A stretch of 64,000 nucleotides of DNA from Eubacterium ruminantium (GCA_900108205.1 FNUU01000011.1:1-64000), one strand, 5' to 3'. Positions 24,873 to 33,765 are shown, counted from the first letter of the stretch. Numbers and translations: made by a program. The notes: generated from the letters alone by a model not told the origin.

Positions 24873-27086
24873 TTACTCGAGACGTTTTATCACGTAGGTT
24901 CCATCCTTGATCTTACTGATAATATCCTCCAGAGGCATCGGTTTTCCAAAGTAATATCCCTGAAGCCTTCCGCAGCCGATCTGATTCAGGAAATCTGCTT
25001 CATCTCCGGTTTCTACGCCTTCTGTAAGGGAGAACATTCCGAGATGTGTTGCAAGTTCAACTATGGTGTTAAGAATAACCTTTGATTTATCATTCTTCTC
25101 AAAGCTTGAGAGGAATTTCATATCAATCTTAAGGACATCAAAGTTGTAATCCTTCAATACATTCAGAGAAGAATAACCTGAACCGAAATCGTCCAGCCAC
25201 ATTGAAAATCCATCATTTTTTAGACGGCTCAGAGAGCTCTGAAGTTCTCCCATGTCATTTGCAAGAGCACTTTCGGTAATCTCTACATGAATATTCTTCT
25301 TATCAATATTGTATTTTTGTACGAGATTTTCCATGACTGATGGAGTATCCATAAGTTCAAAATCCAGTCTGGAAATATTAAGGGATACCGGAATCGGTTT
25401 TAGGCCGGCGTCCATAATATGTCGGATATCCCTGCAGACCATCTCCCAGATACACTTGTCCAGCTTGTCGATAAGGCGGTATTCCTCCAGTACCGGAATG
25501 AAATCTCCCGGAGACAGGAAACCGTATTCAGGGTCAATCCATCTGGCAAGAGCTTCACAGCTGCACAGAGTGTGGGTGTCTGACCATACTACCGGTTGAT
25601 AATAAACCTTGATGTAGCCATTTGAAACAGCATTGTCGATGTTATTTACGATATACTGTCTCTTGTGAAAATCCTTGTCCACCTTCTCGTCATACTCCAT
25701 ATAGTGCTTATCAAATTTATTCTTGATAAGTCCGCAGGCGAATCTTGCGCGGTCGATGGCAATATGAGGATCAATGACCTTTCCGGCGGCTCTCAGCTCG
25801 ATCGTTGAACCACTCGGTGTCGAAGTAAGCACTGTACTTTCTGAAAGATTCATATTTGGTATATAAGAACCTACTTTAAGATCAACATAGATATCCTGGT
25901 GAAGAGAAGTTACCTGCTTCCTGATATTTCTGATCTTCTCCTCCAGATTATCAGTGGTTGTGAGAACTGCAAAATGATCATCTGACTGTCGAGCTACCGG
26001 ATCTCCCGGGAAACCGTTTTTTATGATATTTGCAGTAGTCTTTAAAAATTCATTTCCGGCCTGATAACCGTATTTATCATTGAAGTTCTTGAAATTATCA
26101 ACGTTTATAAAAAGATAGATTCTGTTGGCCGGTGATTCCAGCATTATAAGCTCTGCATCCTGAGCAAACTGATGCATGTTGCTGAGACCTGTAAGCTCGT
26201 CTTCGACGGCCAGCTTCTTCATGATGGAATGAGCTTTGGTAAGATTTTCATCCTTTTTAGCTTCCATGAGTCTCTGCTGATAAATGCTTATGCAGACCAT
26301 TAAAAGTGCTATCCAGAAGGTGAAGAAATTAATCTGGTTTGCTTCAAGGATCTTCTGGGCATAAGGAGATTCATTTGCCTTCATTATAGGCTCCCAGTCA
26401 TGGTAGAAGTATAAAAATGAGGCGCTCAGTATGATAAATGAAACATAAGGCTTCCAGATAAGAAGGCATGCTGCATATATAACCATGGTCACGAAGCAGA
26501 GTATCTGGCGTTCCTTTGAAACATCACTGATGGAGGTCTCACAGCCGAAGCCGAGACAGATAACGGCGAAGATGACATTTAAGAACTGACCATATATTGC
26601 TGCCGAACGCTGGGGCTTCTTGTAGAATAACAATTCAAATGCAAGATAAGCAAGGATCAGTGCACTAAGAAGCAGCAGATACTTGGATGCATCCAGAAGA
26701 TCTCCGAAATTCATCTTGTCTTTTCTGACGTGTATAAATCTTGCAAAAAGAAGGATATCCAGGATAAAGAAGATTAGTCCTGTTACAAGACCCGGAATAC
26801 ACCTTTTTCGATGCAGGTCATGTTCGTGAATCTTGTGTCTGATTCCAAAGCATAAGATGATAACGGCTGATGAGAGAAGGATCAGATAATTGGTCCAGCC
26901 GTCAAAATACTCCATAAAAGTAAGACCGGGACGTTTATCCACGTAGCGGATCAGCATCCAGATTTCGAGCGCGATAATAACAACCGACATATAGATCGAT
27001 GTACGAATGTTAGTATCATTCAGATATTGAGTTTCATATTTACTGTTCCTCAGGAAGCCGAGTTGACGGCAGATCCGTTTGATCAT
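24873..27086 (-). CDS. Membrane GGDEF-EAL protein, likely c-di-GMP phosphodiesterase
   Basis: A 737-residue protein with about eight N-terminal membrane helices (30-265), then a GGDEF domain (about 285-445) and an EAL domain (about 485-730). The GGDEF signature is replaced by SDDHF, so cyclase activity is not expected. The EAL domain keeps its catalytic set: CEALARW, SLNISRLDF, EITESAL, LDDFGSGYSS, LKIDMKF and LTEGVET. It should hydrolyse cyclic di-GMP to pGpG, with the degenerate GGDEF possibly acting as GTP sensor. ATG start with GGGGTGAG before it. Monocistronic. One of four c-di-GMP proteins in 37 kb. Confidence 0.93.
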   Translation of the reverse strand: MIKRICRQLGFLRNSKYETQYLNDTNIRTSIYMSVVIIALEIWMLIRYVDKRPGLTFMEYFDGWTNYLILLSSAVIILCFGIRHKIHEHDLHRKRCIPGLVTGLIFFILDILLFARFIHVRKDKMNFGDLLDASKYLLLLSALILAYLAFELLFYKKPQRSAAIYGQFLNVIFAVICLGFGCETSISDVSKERQILCFVTMVIYAACLLIWKPYVSFIILSASFLYFYHDWEPIMKANESPYAQKILEANQINFFTFWIALLMVCISIYQQRLMEAKKDENLTKAHSIMKKLAVEDELTGLSNMHQFAQDAELIMLESPANRIYLFINVDNFKNFNDKYGYQAGNEFLKTTANIIKNGFPGDPVARQSDDHFAVLTTTDNLEEKIRNIRKQVTSLHQDIYVDLKVGSYIPNMNLSESTVLTSTPSGSTIELRAAGKVIDPHIAIDRARFACGLIKNKFDKHYMEYDEKVDKDFHKRQYIVNNIDNAVSNGYIKVYYQPVVWSDTHTLCSCEALARWIDPEYGFLSPGDFIPVLEEYRLIDKLDKCIWEMVCRDIRHIMDAGLKPIPVSLNISRLDFELMDTPSVMENLVQKYNIDKKNIHVEITESALANDMGELQSSLSRLKNDGFSMWLDDFGSGYSSLNVLKDYNFDVLKIDMKFLSSFEKNDKSKVILNTIVELATHLGMFSLTEGVETGDEADFLNQIGCGRLQGYYFGKPMPLEDIISKIKDGTYVIKRLE

Positions 27087-27204
27087 TAACTCACCCCATA
27101 CGCTTTCATAACAACAATAAAAAAACCCCGTCTCATTACCCTTCTACTTTAGCACATCAGGAGGATTTTATCAAATAATTTACGCTGTCTTCGGATAAGA
27201 TATA

Positions 27205-27233
27205 TTGACATTTAAGGGACTCAACCATATAAT
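27205..27233 (+). promoter_or_regulatory. Consensus sigma-A promoter of a short leader or small RNA
   Basis: TTGACA (27205-27210), 17-bp spacer, TATAAT (27228-27233), a perfect match to the vegetative consensus. Transcription would start near 27240 and meet the terminator at 27263-27306 after about 20-65 bases. Confidence 0.85.
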
Positions 27234-27239
27234 CAAAGT

Positions 27240-27306
27240 ATGATAATAATTATGGGAACAAAGGCGTTCTGAGATACACGAAGGTGTATTCAGAGCGCCT
27301 TTTTTT
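27240..27306 (+). ncRNA. Candidate small RNA or attenuated leader upstream of RelA/SpoT-domain gene
   Basis: The predicted transcript from the perfect promoter ends in a strong hairpin within about 66 bases. It contains ATGATAATAATTATG..TTCTGA, a 10-codon frame without room for a ribosome-binding site. It may be a stable small RNA, or an attenuator whose readthrough drives the gene at 27504. No known RNA family was recognised. Confidence 0.45.
27263..27306 (+). terminator. Intrinsic terminator close behind a promoter
   Basis: GGCGTTCTGAGATACAC (27263-27279) and GTGTATTCAGAGCGCC (27284-27299) pair with two small mismatches around a GAAG loop. Seven T follow. Confidence 0.9.
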
Positions 27307-27346
27307 GTGCAGATAATGAGACAAGGGACTGCGAGAATATATGCGA

Positions 27347-27438
27347 CCATCATCGGGTGACGAAGTCACACGAGGTGATGGGTGTATATATTCGCTCGCA
27401 GGCATTTGGCGAATATCCATCACCGGGTGACGGAGTCA
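27347..27438 (+). repeat. Two copies of a 22-bp hairpin-forming repeat
   Basis: CCATCATCGGGTGACGAAGTCA (27347-27368) and CCATCACCGGGTGACGGAGTCA (27417-27438) differ at two bases. The first is nested in a long cruciform: GTGAC-GAA-GTCAC at its centre, ACCATCA/TGATGG around it, and GCGAGAATATAT/ATATATTCGCTCGC outermost (about 27331-27401). Confidence 0.75.
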
Positions 27439-27503
27439 GCATCTACGAAAAAGAAGTGTTATGAGTGGGCGAATAAATAATACTATAAATAATGGAGGGA
27501 CAG

Positions 27504-28490
27504 ATGATTACACTAAACGATTACTTATATTCCGGAAATACGGTTCTGAAGATACTTCTTCAGTATTCTGCAGATCTTAAGGAAGAGGCGATAGAGTCAC
27601 ACAGCCCAATAGATCTTGCGCACAGCAACTTTCTGATACAGATTATTGAGCTTCTTGAGCACACAGACTTTCTTACCTCACAGTCGCAGAGGATTAAGGA
27701 GTTTTATCTCTATATGACGCAGAAATATCCATTTCTTGCTTTTACCTTCAAGGGCAGGATAAAGTCGTTGATACGTGCGGAGGAGAAGTTCAACGGCTAT
27801 ATACTTGAATATATTTACGATTACCATAAGAAGAATGGCTGTTATCCTTCGGAAGCAGAAATCAAGAACAATCTGAATTTCTTCAGGGATCTTATCGCGT
27901 ATCGTATTGTGATCTCACTGCCGATATGTCATGTGACGGATGAAGAAAGCATGGAGGAGCAGGAGATGAAATATTTATATGAGATTGCAAATGTTATGCC
28001 AGAGTTTTTGGAGGTGAGAGGCTTCACACCGGAGCTGTCAGGCTTCTATGCTGATGCAGACAGTACTTTAACCGAAAACGTCCGTGCGTATTACAGAGAT
28101 TATGTGAAAACTCCGCGACCATCAGGCTACAGGTCACTGCATATAACCTTTTATGACAACCTTGCCAGATGTTATACGGAGGTGCAGCTCAGGACAAAGG
28201 ATATGGATGATTATGCTGAAATAGGAGAAGCGAACCATTTTGGCTACGAGAAGAGTCAGGAGGAGCACAGGAGTAAACGTGATATCATCCCGGTTGGTGA
28301 GTGTAAGATCTTTGATGAAGCTTACGAGCGTCTCGTGCTGCTTCAGGAACTGGATCTTGCAGGTATCAAGGTTAATATGTTTAAGGCGCTGAATAATCAG
28401 CTGATAAATGATGGATGCGGTCTGTTCAGAGGAAGGCAGATCCTTCCGTTTGAGCATCTTTCAAGATTTCAGAATGATCTTATAGGGTAG
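27504..28490 (+). CDS. RelA/SpoT synthetase-domain protein (small (p)ppGpp synthetase type)
   Basis: A 328-residue protein with the nucleotidyltransferase domain of (p)ppGpp synthetases but without the HD hydrolase, TGS or ACT domains of Rel. Recognisable blocks are FKGRIKSLIRAEEK (about 75-88), FFRDLIAYRIVI (about 128-139, the conserved D...R strand), TPRPSGYRSLHITFYD (about 202-217, the GYRSLH motif) and EVQLRTKDMDDYAEIGEANHFGYEK (about 224-248, with the catalytic Glu of EVQ.RT). It should transfer pyrophosphate from ATP to GDP or GTP. A helical region of about 70 residues precedes the domain. The start at 27504 is chosen because GGAGGG lies just upstream. The ATG at 27492 overlaps that site. 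Possibly controlled by the promoter-terminator pair at 27205-27306. Substrate and conditions are unknown. Confidence 0.85.
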   Translation: MITLNDYLYSGNTVLKILLQYSADLKEEAIESHSPIDLAHSNFLIQIIELLEHTDFLTSQSQRIKEFYLYMTQKYPFLAFTFKGRIKSLIRAEEKFNGYILEYIYDYHKKNGCYPSEAEIKNNLNFFRDLIAYRIVISLPICHVTDEESMEEQEMKYLYEIANVMPEFLEVRGFTPELSGFYADADSTLTENVRAYYRDYVKTPRPSGYRSLHITFYDNLARCYTEVQLRTKDMDDYAEIGEANHFGYEKSQEEHRSKRDIIPVGECKIFDEAYERLVLLQELDLAGIKVNMFKALNNQLINDGCGLFRGRQILPFEHLSRFQNDLIG

Positions 28491-28563
28491 TGTATTTTTG
28501 GATAGTTTTACAGGAGGAGGTGCAGCAGATGGCGGCATTTGACAGTACCAACTCCCGTTTTTT

Positions 28564-28592
28564 TTGACACGGCTTGATAAATGGTGTAAAAT
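28564..28592 (+). promoter_or_regulatory. Promoter of trpB2
   Basis: TTGACA (28564-28569), 17 bp, TAAAAT (28587-28592). About 90 bases of leader precede the start codon. Confidence 0.75.
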
Positions 28593-28689
28593 ATATACGC
28601 ATTTTTCGTCATGCTGTGATGTAAAATGTGACAGGATAACTTGAATTTTTTTGCTTATCATAATAGTAATTAGACGAGGAGATATAAGA

Positions 28690-30063
28690 ATGAACCAGAA
28701 AATACCTTACAAGATCTATCTTGAAGAAAATGAAATGCCAAAGCAGTGGTATAATGTCAGAGCTGATATGAAGAATAAGCCGGCACCACTTCTTAATCCT
28801 GGTACTCTTCAGCCGATGACGGCAGAGGAGCTTGCAGGAGTATTCTGCGATGAGCTTATCGCACAGGAGCTGGACAATGATACACCATATATCCCGATCC
28901 CTGAAGAGATACTGGGATTCTACAGGATGTATCGTCCGTCACCGCTTGTCCGTGCATATTGTCTTGAGGAAAAGCTTCAGACTCCTGCAAAGATTTATTA
29001 TAAATTTGAAGGAAATAATACCAGCGGAAGTCACAAACTGAATTCCGCAATAGCTCAGGCTTATTATGCAAAGAAGCAGGGACTCAAGGGTGTAACAACA
29101 GAGACCGGAGCCGGTCAGTGGGGAACAGCTCTTTCCATGGCATGTGCATATCTCGGACTGGACTGCAGAGTATATATGGTTAAGGTTTCCTATGAGCAGA
29201 AGCCGTTCAGAAGAGAGGTTATGCGTACATACGGAGCGACAGTTACTCCTTCACCAAGTGATACTACAGAGGTAGGAAGAAAGATTCTTGCCGAGCATCC
29301 GGGAACAACAGGAAGCCTCGGATGTGCCATTTCAGAAGCAGTTGAAGCAGAGATTAAGCTTGATGGTTATAAATATGTTCTGGGAAGCGTTCTCAACCAG
29401 GTACTTCTTCATCAGACAGTTATTGGTCTTGAGACGAAGGCTGCTCTTGATAAATACGGTATCAAGCCGGATGTGATCATAGGCTGTGCAGGCGGTGGTT
29501 CAAACCTCGGCGGACTTGTGTCTCCATTTATCGGCGAGATGCTCCGGGGCGAAAACAAATATCAGATAATCGCTGTTGAGCCGGCTTCATGCCCAAGCTT
29601 TACAAGAGGAAAGTTTGCATATGACTTCTGTGATACCGGAAAGGTATGTCCGCTTGCCAAGATGTATACTCTCGGAAGCAATTTCATCCCTTCTGCAAAC
29701 CATGCAGGTGGTCTCAGATATCATGGAATGAGCCCTATCCTTTCACAGCTGTACCATGATGGTTACATGGAAGCAAGAAGCGTTGAGCAGACAGCTGTAT
29801 TCGAGGCTGCTACCCAGTTCGCAAGAGTTGAGGGTATCCTTCCTGCACCTGAATCAAGCCATGCTATAAGAGTAGCCATCGATGAGGCTCTTAAGTGCAG
29901 GGAAACAGGTGAGGAGAAGACAATTGTATTTGGCCTCACAGGAACCGGATATTTTGATATGGTTGCATATGAAAAGTATAATAACGGTGAGATGGGCGAT
30001 TATATCCCTACAGATGAAGAGCTTGAGAAGAGTTTAAGTGAGCTTCCTAAGGTTGATCTGTAA
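28690..30063 (+). CDS. Tryptophan synthase beta chain, TrpB2 type
   Basis: A 457-residue PLP enzyme of the TrpB2 subgroup, which condenses indole with serine to tryptophan. The length and the N-terminal extension (about 80 residues before the catalytic part) fit TrpB2 and not the 400-residue TrpB1. The PLP-binding Lys is in NTSGSHKLNSA (about 113-123). The phosphate loop is GCAGGGSNLGG (about 264-274), and ETGAGQWG is the substrate-contact loop. The start at 28690 has GAGGAGATATAAGA before it. The upstream in-frame start lacks such a site. No trpA or other trp gene is adjacent, and it stands alone between its promoter and terminator. TrpB2 proteins usually work without TrpA, possibly salvaging free indole. 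Confidence 0.92.
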   Translation: MNQKIPYKIYLEENEMPKQWYNVRADMKNKPAPLLNPGTLQPMTAEELAGVFCDELIAQELDNDTPYIPIPEEILGFYRMYRPSPLVRAYCLEEKLQTPAKIYYKFEGNNTSGSHKLNSAIAQAYYAKKQGLKGVTTETGAGQWGTALSMACAYLGLDCRVYMVKVSYEQKPFRREVMRTYGATVTPSPSDTTEVGRKILAEHPGTTGSLGCAISEAVEAEIKLDGYKYVLGSVLNQVLLHQTVIGLETKAALDKYGIKPDVIIGCAGGGSNLGGLVSPFIGEMLRGENKYQIIAVEPASCPSFTRGKFAYDFCDTGKVCPLAKMYTLGSNFIPSANHAGGLRYHGMSPILSQLYHDGYMEARSVEQTAVFEAATQFARVEGILPAPESSHAIRVAIDEALKCRETGEEKTIVFGLTGTGYFDMVAYEKYNNGEMGDYIPTDEELEKSLSELPKVDL

Positions 30064-30091
30064 AACATAACTTAAAACAGAGTATATAAGA

Positions 30092-30130
30092 AACAGGCTG
30101 CTGCATATGATTATGCAGCGGCCTGTTCTT
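30092..30130 (+). terminator. Terminator of trpB2
   Basis: AACAGGCTGCTGCATA (30092-30107) and TATGCAGCGGCCTGTT (30112-30127) form a 16-bp stem with one mismatch, followed by CTTTGATT. The right arm is nearly duplicated at 30163-30181, overlapping the last codons and stop of the convergent yfhO-like gene. Confidence 0.8.
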
Positions 30131-30161
30131 TGATTACCGTGTGTATCGGATGTATAAAAAA

Positions 30162-32756
30162 CTATGCAGCAGCCTGTTCTTGTTTATGATCTTCAGTTTT
30201 TGACATGAAATATTTTTTCTTGCATTTTTGATCCAGGATTTCACGGATTATCAGCACAGCAAGTATGATCATTCCGGCGGCTGACATCGCCAGACCGGCA
30301 TTTTTAAGCGGTGCTGTAAAGGTTATTTTTATTTCGTGATGTCCTTTTGAAAGAGGAAAGCCGATAAATGCAGTGTCAACACATTCAACCTTGGTCTTTA
30401 CACCGTCAACGTATGAAGTAAAGCCTTCGGAATACGGAACGGTAAGCTTGAAGTAGCCGTCCTTTGTAACATCGATGCTGCCGACGATGTTATCGCCCTT
30501 CGTTTTATTCTTGTCAAATACAAATCTGTCGATATTGCTGAGCATGGAAGGCTTCATGGTATAGCAGCGGATATTGCTGATATCATAGTTGCCCTTCGTG
30601 AATTTCATTTCAAGCTCCTTCAGCGGTTTGTCATCGCTTGGAGAAACTACGTATTTAAACGAAGTGTTGTTATTATAGTATTTCCATGCAGGATCGGTAA
30701 GATTATTCTTTATACCGGCAATGAATACCTTTGCGTCGCCGGCCTGAAGCCCCTGGCTTCGAAGATCATTGTCAACGTCGAAAGAAATAAGCATTATTTC
30801 ATCGGATGCGATCGGTTCACTCAGACTGACGGTGAAGGACGTGGTCGATTGCAGTCTTATACTGTAGCCGTTGTCGTTCTTTTTGATGCCATCGATACCG
30901 TTTATCTCAAAATTCTGCACAGGTCGGATGTTATCACATTCAAACTTATCACTTCCGCCATTTTTCACTATCACTGAATTCATAAGAGCGCACAGGGAAT
31001 ATGGATATTGTATCTCGCTGTAAGTCTCTTCGTTCAGCAGCTGAGAACTGCAGTATCCCAGCGGCAGTACACTGTCGCATTTATACAGGGTGATATCGCC
31101 TTTCGTCATCACAGGCTCATAAAGAGCGGAGGGTTTTACTGCTGAGTTGGCGAGGAGATATTTATCGCCCATATATATCTGGGACAGAATACTCTGCGAC
31201 TGCGTTGTGAGGGCAGGGTTCCTGAATTCATTTTCGTTATACAGATCCTTAAAATAAAATCTGTTGTAATCCTTATTGTGTAAAGATGAATATATATTAC
31301 TGGTCAGATAGTCGTTATTATAGACGGTATTTGGCGTATCAGCACGGTGGATAAGGTTAGCGGTGCGAACGATATCATCATCGCTGCTTATGACATCAGC
31401 CAGGGCATACATATCATCGGAGTACAGGTAATCAAGCCTTGACTGCTTAGTCATAGGATTAAAGTAGTTGAGAACGTATCCTGTAATGATAGCCGCAATC
31501 ACTGAAGCCGCCTGAATAACAAAAGGCTTCTTTACAACCTGGTATAATATCATTGTCAGTGCAGCTAATGCGATATCCAGTATCAGGATCTTTTTGACCA
31601 GGCTGGAATTTGATGAGATTAACAGGAAATCAGCGGTAACAAATGCTGTTACAGATATTCCCAGCTTCCACGACAGGCTTTTATAGCTGAGCTGTTTAAA
31701 CAGTCTGCCAACCAGCAGCAGGCAAAGCGGCATGAACGGGATCAGAACCTTCGGCTCGATATAAAGTGTACCGTTCAGTACATATACGAATATCGGAAGA
31801 GTAAGCAGGCAGAAGATGGTTATGCCAAGGAAACGGGTATGCTTTTTGTTCTTTGATACTATCGAGGATACGACAGCAATCACGGAAATAAGCGTGAGTC
31901 CCATTCCGTAAGGGTTATAGCATAAGAAATCTATTGTTACCTTCGGAATAAATGCATTAAGATCAAGCTTGCTGTTTCCGGCGTCACGTCCTCTTAGCAG
32001 GCACCACAGAGTCGGCAGCAGAAGTATTCCCGAAAGCATAACTGCTGTCAGTATCCTTCCTGCAAAATGAGAGCCTTTTTTCAGAAAGTCCTTCAGTGTG
32101 ACTGTATCTGTTGTTCTGAGGTATTCATATACACCGTATACAGTGATGGCTGCGACAGTTGACACCCCGAAGTAATAACAGCACATTATACATAAAAATG
32201 TATATATCACCAAAGTATATTTTCGCCTGCCCCGGAAATAATTCTCGACCGCCATGAAACTAAGCAGCAGGAAGGGCATATAGCTTACGAACATTACATG
32301 TCTGTGGCTGTGCAGAGTAAGTCCTGTAGAGAATTCAAAGAGGATGGACAGAACAAAGGCTGTACTGCTGCCGAATTTGCTTAGAGTCCATCTGTAAAAC
32401 AGGATAATGCTGGCGCATACGCCGAGTATGGATACTATCTGAAGATACAGATACATCGGTATGAAGGGAAACAGGTAGCTGAGAAGGATTATCGGGGAAT
32501 AAAGTCCGTAATAAGACAGGTTGTATATATTCTCTCCTGCTCCTATGTTAAATAAAAAGCTCGGGAAAAGCTTGCCGGAATTGTAGAATTCGCGCCTGAA
32601 ATTATCCGGTATCGCAAAGTGCTGTGAGGTCCAGTCAGGGTCGGAACCAAATGCAAATTTAAACCTGGTAAGAAGCAGCACCATTGTCAGATACATCAGT
32701 ATCAGCACGGATATATGTATATAGTTTATTTTTTTAAATTTCATTTGTTTATTCAT
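30162..32756 (-). CDS. YfhO family membrane protein
   Basis: An 864-residue protein of the YfhO family (bacterial membrane proteins with a GT-C-like fold). About a dozen membrane helices fill residues 10-440, starting with the YfhO pattern FAFGSDPDWTSQHFAIPDNFRR (acidic loop after helix 1) and NIGAGENIYNLSYYGLYSP. An extracytoplasmic domain follows (about 450-815), then one last helix and a basic tail. In Bacillus and Listeria, YfhO proteins take part in glycosylation of lipoteichoic or wall polymers. The substrate here is unknown. The start at 32756 is favoured because AGGGAC precedes it and it lies 17 bases after the stop of the PIG-L gene; the longer frame from 32822 would overlap that gene. 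Probably cotranscribed with it. Confidence 0.85.
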   Translation of the reverse strand: MNKQMKFKKINYIHISVLILMYLTMVLLLTRFKFAFGSDPDWTSQHFAIPDNFRREFYNSGKLFPSFLFNIGAGENIYNLSYYGLYSPIILLSYLFPFIPMYLYLQIVSILGVCASIILFYRWTLSKFGSSTAFVLSILFEFSTGLTLHSHRHVMFVSYMPFLLLSFMAVENYFRGRRKYTLVIYTFLCIMCCYYFGVSTVAAITVYGVYEYLRTTDTVTLKDFLKKGSHFAGRILTAVMLSGILLLPTLWCLLRGRDAGNSKLDLNAFIPKVTIDFLCYNPYGMGLTLISVIAVVSSIVSKNKKHTRFLGITIFCLLTLPIFVYVLNGTLYIEPKVLIPFMPLCLLLVGRLFKQLSYKSLSWKLGISVTAFVTADFLLISSNSSLVKKILILDIALAALTMILYQVVKKPFVIQAASVIAAIITGYVLNYFNPMTKQSRLDYLYSDDMYALADVISSDDDIVRTANLIHRADTPNTVYNNDYLTSNIYSSLHNKDYNRFYFKDLYNENEFRNPALTTQSQSILSQIYMGDKYLLANSAVKPSALYEPVMTKGDITLYKCDSVLPLGYCSSQLLNEETYSEIQYPYSLCALMNSVIVKNGGSDKFECDNIRPVQNFEINGIDGIKKNDNGYSIRLQSTTSFTVSLSEPIASDEIMLISFDVDNDLRSQGLQAGDAKVFIAGIKNNLTDPAWKYYNNNTSFKYVVSPSDDKPLKELEMKFTKGNYDISNIRCYTMKPSMLSNIDRFVFDKNKTKGDNIVGSIDVTKDGYFKLTVPYSEGFTSYVDGVKTKVECVDTAFIGFPLSKGHHEIKITFTAPLKNAGLAMSAAGMIILAVLIIREILDQKCKKKYFMSKTEDHKQEQAAA
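30163..30181 (+). repeat. Copy of terminator arm inside the convergent gene's stop region
   Basis: TATGCAGCAGCCTGTTCTT (30163-30181) matches 30112-30130 except for one base. It encodes the EQAAA end and stop of the minus-strand gene. It could compete for pairing with the arm at 30092-30107. Confidence 0.7.
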
Positions 32757-32773
32757 TAAAAAGTCCCTAATGT

Positions 32774-33538
32774 TTATTTTTTGAACTGAGGGTTTTCGGA
32801 ATACTGCTCGTACTGTGTCCACATTTCATAGGGCAGCATATGGTATAACTTGTTCACTGTTTTGTCCTGCGAGGCATATACCTTTACAAGCTCACATTTG
32901 TATTCATATTCCTTGTCACTGAGCTTTATCATATTCTTTTCGAATTCAGGCAGATTCTTTTTTGAATGATACTCGCCGAAGTTGAAAAGCGGCGGCTTCA
33001 GCGAATTTCTGTCATATATTTCTGTAACTATCTTATGGGTGTATTTATGATGCTGGTGACCGTACTCACCTGCAGTATTGTGAGTAACTATCAGCTCCCA
33101 GTCCTTACATTCCATGATCTTTTCAAGGTCGCTCTGCAGCTGGTCACGGATTTCTTTCCAGTTGTCACGCATTCCGGCAACTTTATCAGGATACTCGAGT
33201 ATATAACCGCTGTTACCGGACTGAGAGAGCATCTTGAGAAACTCTGCTTTTCTGGTTTTGTTCCTGCCGTTGGTAATGCAGACGATAAAATAATCTCCGC
33301 TCATCAAATGAGCACCTCCCCAGATCGTGTCATCATCAGGGTGGGCAACGATCATAAGCTTTCTGGCCTTCTTATTATCGGTAACAGCCTGTATCTGCTG
33401 CTCCGTCAGCGGCTGCACATCGTAGGCTTTTTTTCTGGCCAGATGTATATATAGCTGTATCGCACATAAAACTGCAAATATACTGATTGAGGTGATAAGC
33501 AGTATTTTTATTATCTTTTTTTTTCGGCTGTGCTCCAT
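32774..33538 (-). CDS. PIG-L/LmbE family deacetylase, membrane-anchored
   Basis: A 254-residue protein with one N-terminal membrane helix (about 9-30) and a PIG-L domain. The zinc ligands are visible: AHPDDD (about 60-65, with His and Asp) and HQHHKYTH (about 166-173, with the third His). Family members remove N-acetyl groups from sugars such as GlcNAc-phosphatidylinositol, mycothiol precursors or polysaccharides. The anchor puts the enzyme outside the membrane. Together with the YfhO protein immediately downstream it suggests modification of a cell-surface glycan, which is inference from context. ATG start with GGAAG nearby. Confidence 0.88.
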   Translation of the reverse strand: MEHSRKKKIIKILLITSISIFAVLCAIQLYIHLARKKAYDVQPLTEQQIQAVTDNKKARKLMIVAHPDDDTIWGGAHLMSGDYFIVCITNGRNKTRKAEFLKMLSQSGNSGYILEYPDKVAGMRDNWKEIRDQLQSDLEKIMECKDWELIVTHNTAGEYGHQHHKYTHKIVTEIYDRNSLKPPLFNFGEYHSKKNLPEFEKNMIKLSDKEYEYKCELVKVYASQDKTVNKLYHMLPYEMWTQYEQYSENPQFKK

Positions 33539-33736
33539 TGTTGGCTTCCTTTTTTGTCATTTCAGCAGATAATGACCGTTTTTTCGCGACTCATTATAGC
33601 ATTATAACAATCTTTCCTTCAATGGCTTTTTCGCTTAGAGTGTAATGTTTCATCAAATGTTCATTATTTTTTAATTTGATGATAATTTTTTGCTGTTTTT
33701 TCAATGTTCATTCTTATTCCGGAAGTTTAATAATCT

Positions 33737-33765
33737 TTGACATGTCATATAAACCAATGTAAAAT
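33737..33765 (+). promoter_or_regulatory. Promoter of GGDEF-EAL gene
   Basis: TTGACA (33737-33742), 17 bp, TAAAAT (33760-33765), 70 bases before the start codon of the next gene. Confidence 0.75.

Larger units (their letters stand above)
27087..27503. other. Intergenic region with strong promoter, terminator and long hairpin
   Basis: Holds, in order, the divergent promoter area of the EAL gene, a perfect plus-strand promoter (27205-27233), an intrinsic terminator (27263-27306), then a long nested inverted repeat from about 27331 to 27401. A second copy of the core CCATCANCGGGTGACGNAGTCA follows at 27417-27438, then the ribosome-binding site of the RelA/SpoT-domain gene. No protein gene is evident, apart from a 10-codon frame (27240-27272) ending inside the terminator stem. 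Confidence 0.7.

Noticed and set aside
28530..28568. 12-codon frame MAAFDSTNSRFF behind AGGAGGAGG
   Set aside because: The ribosome-binding site is good, but the frame is tiny, overlaps the trpB2 -35 element and has no further support. It may be a gene remnant.
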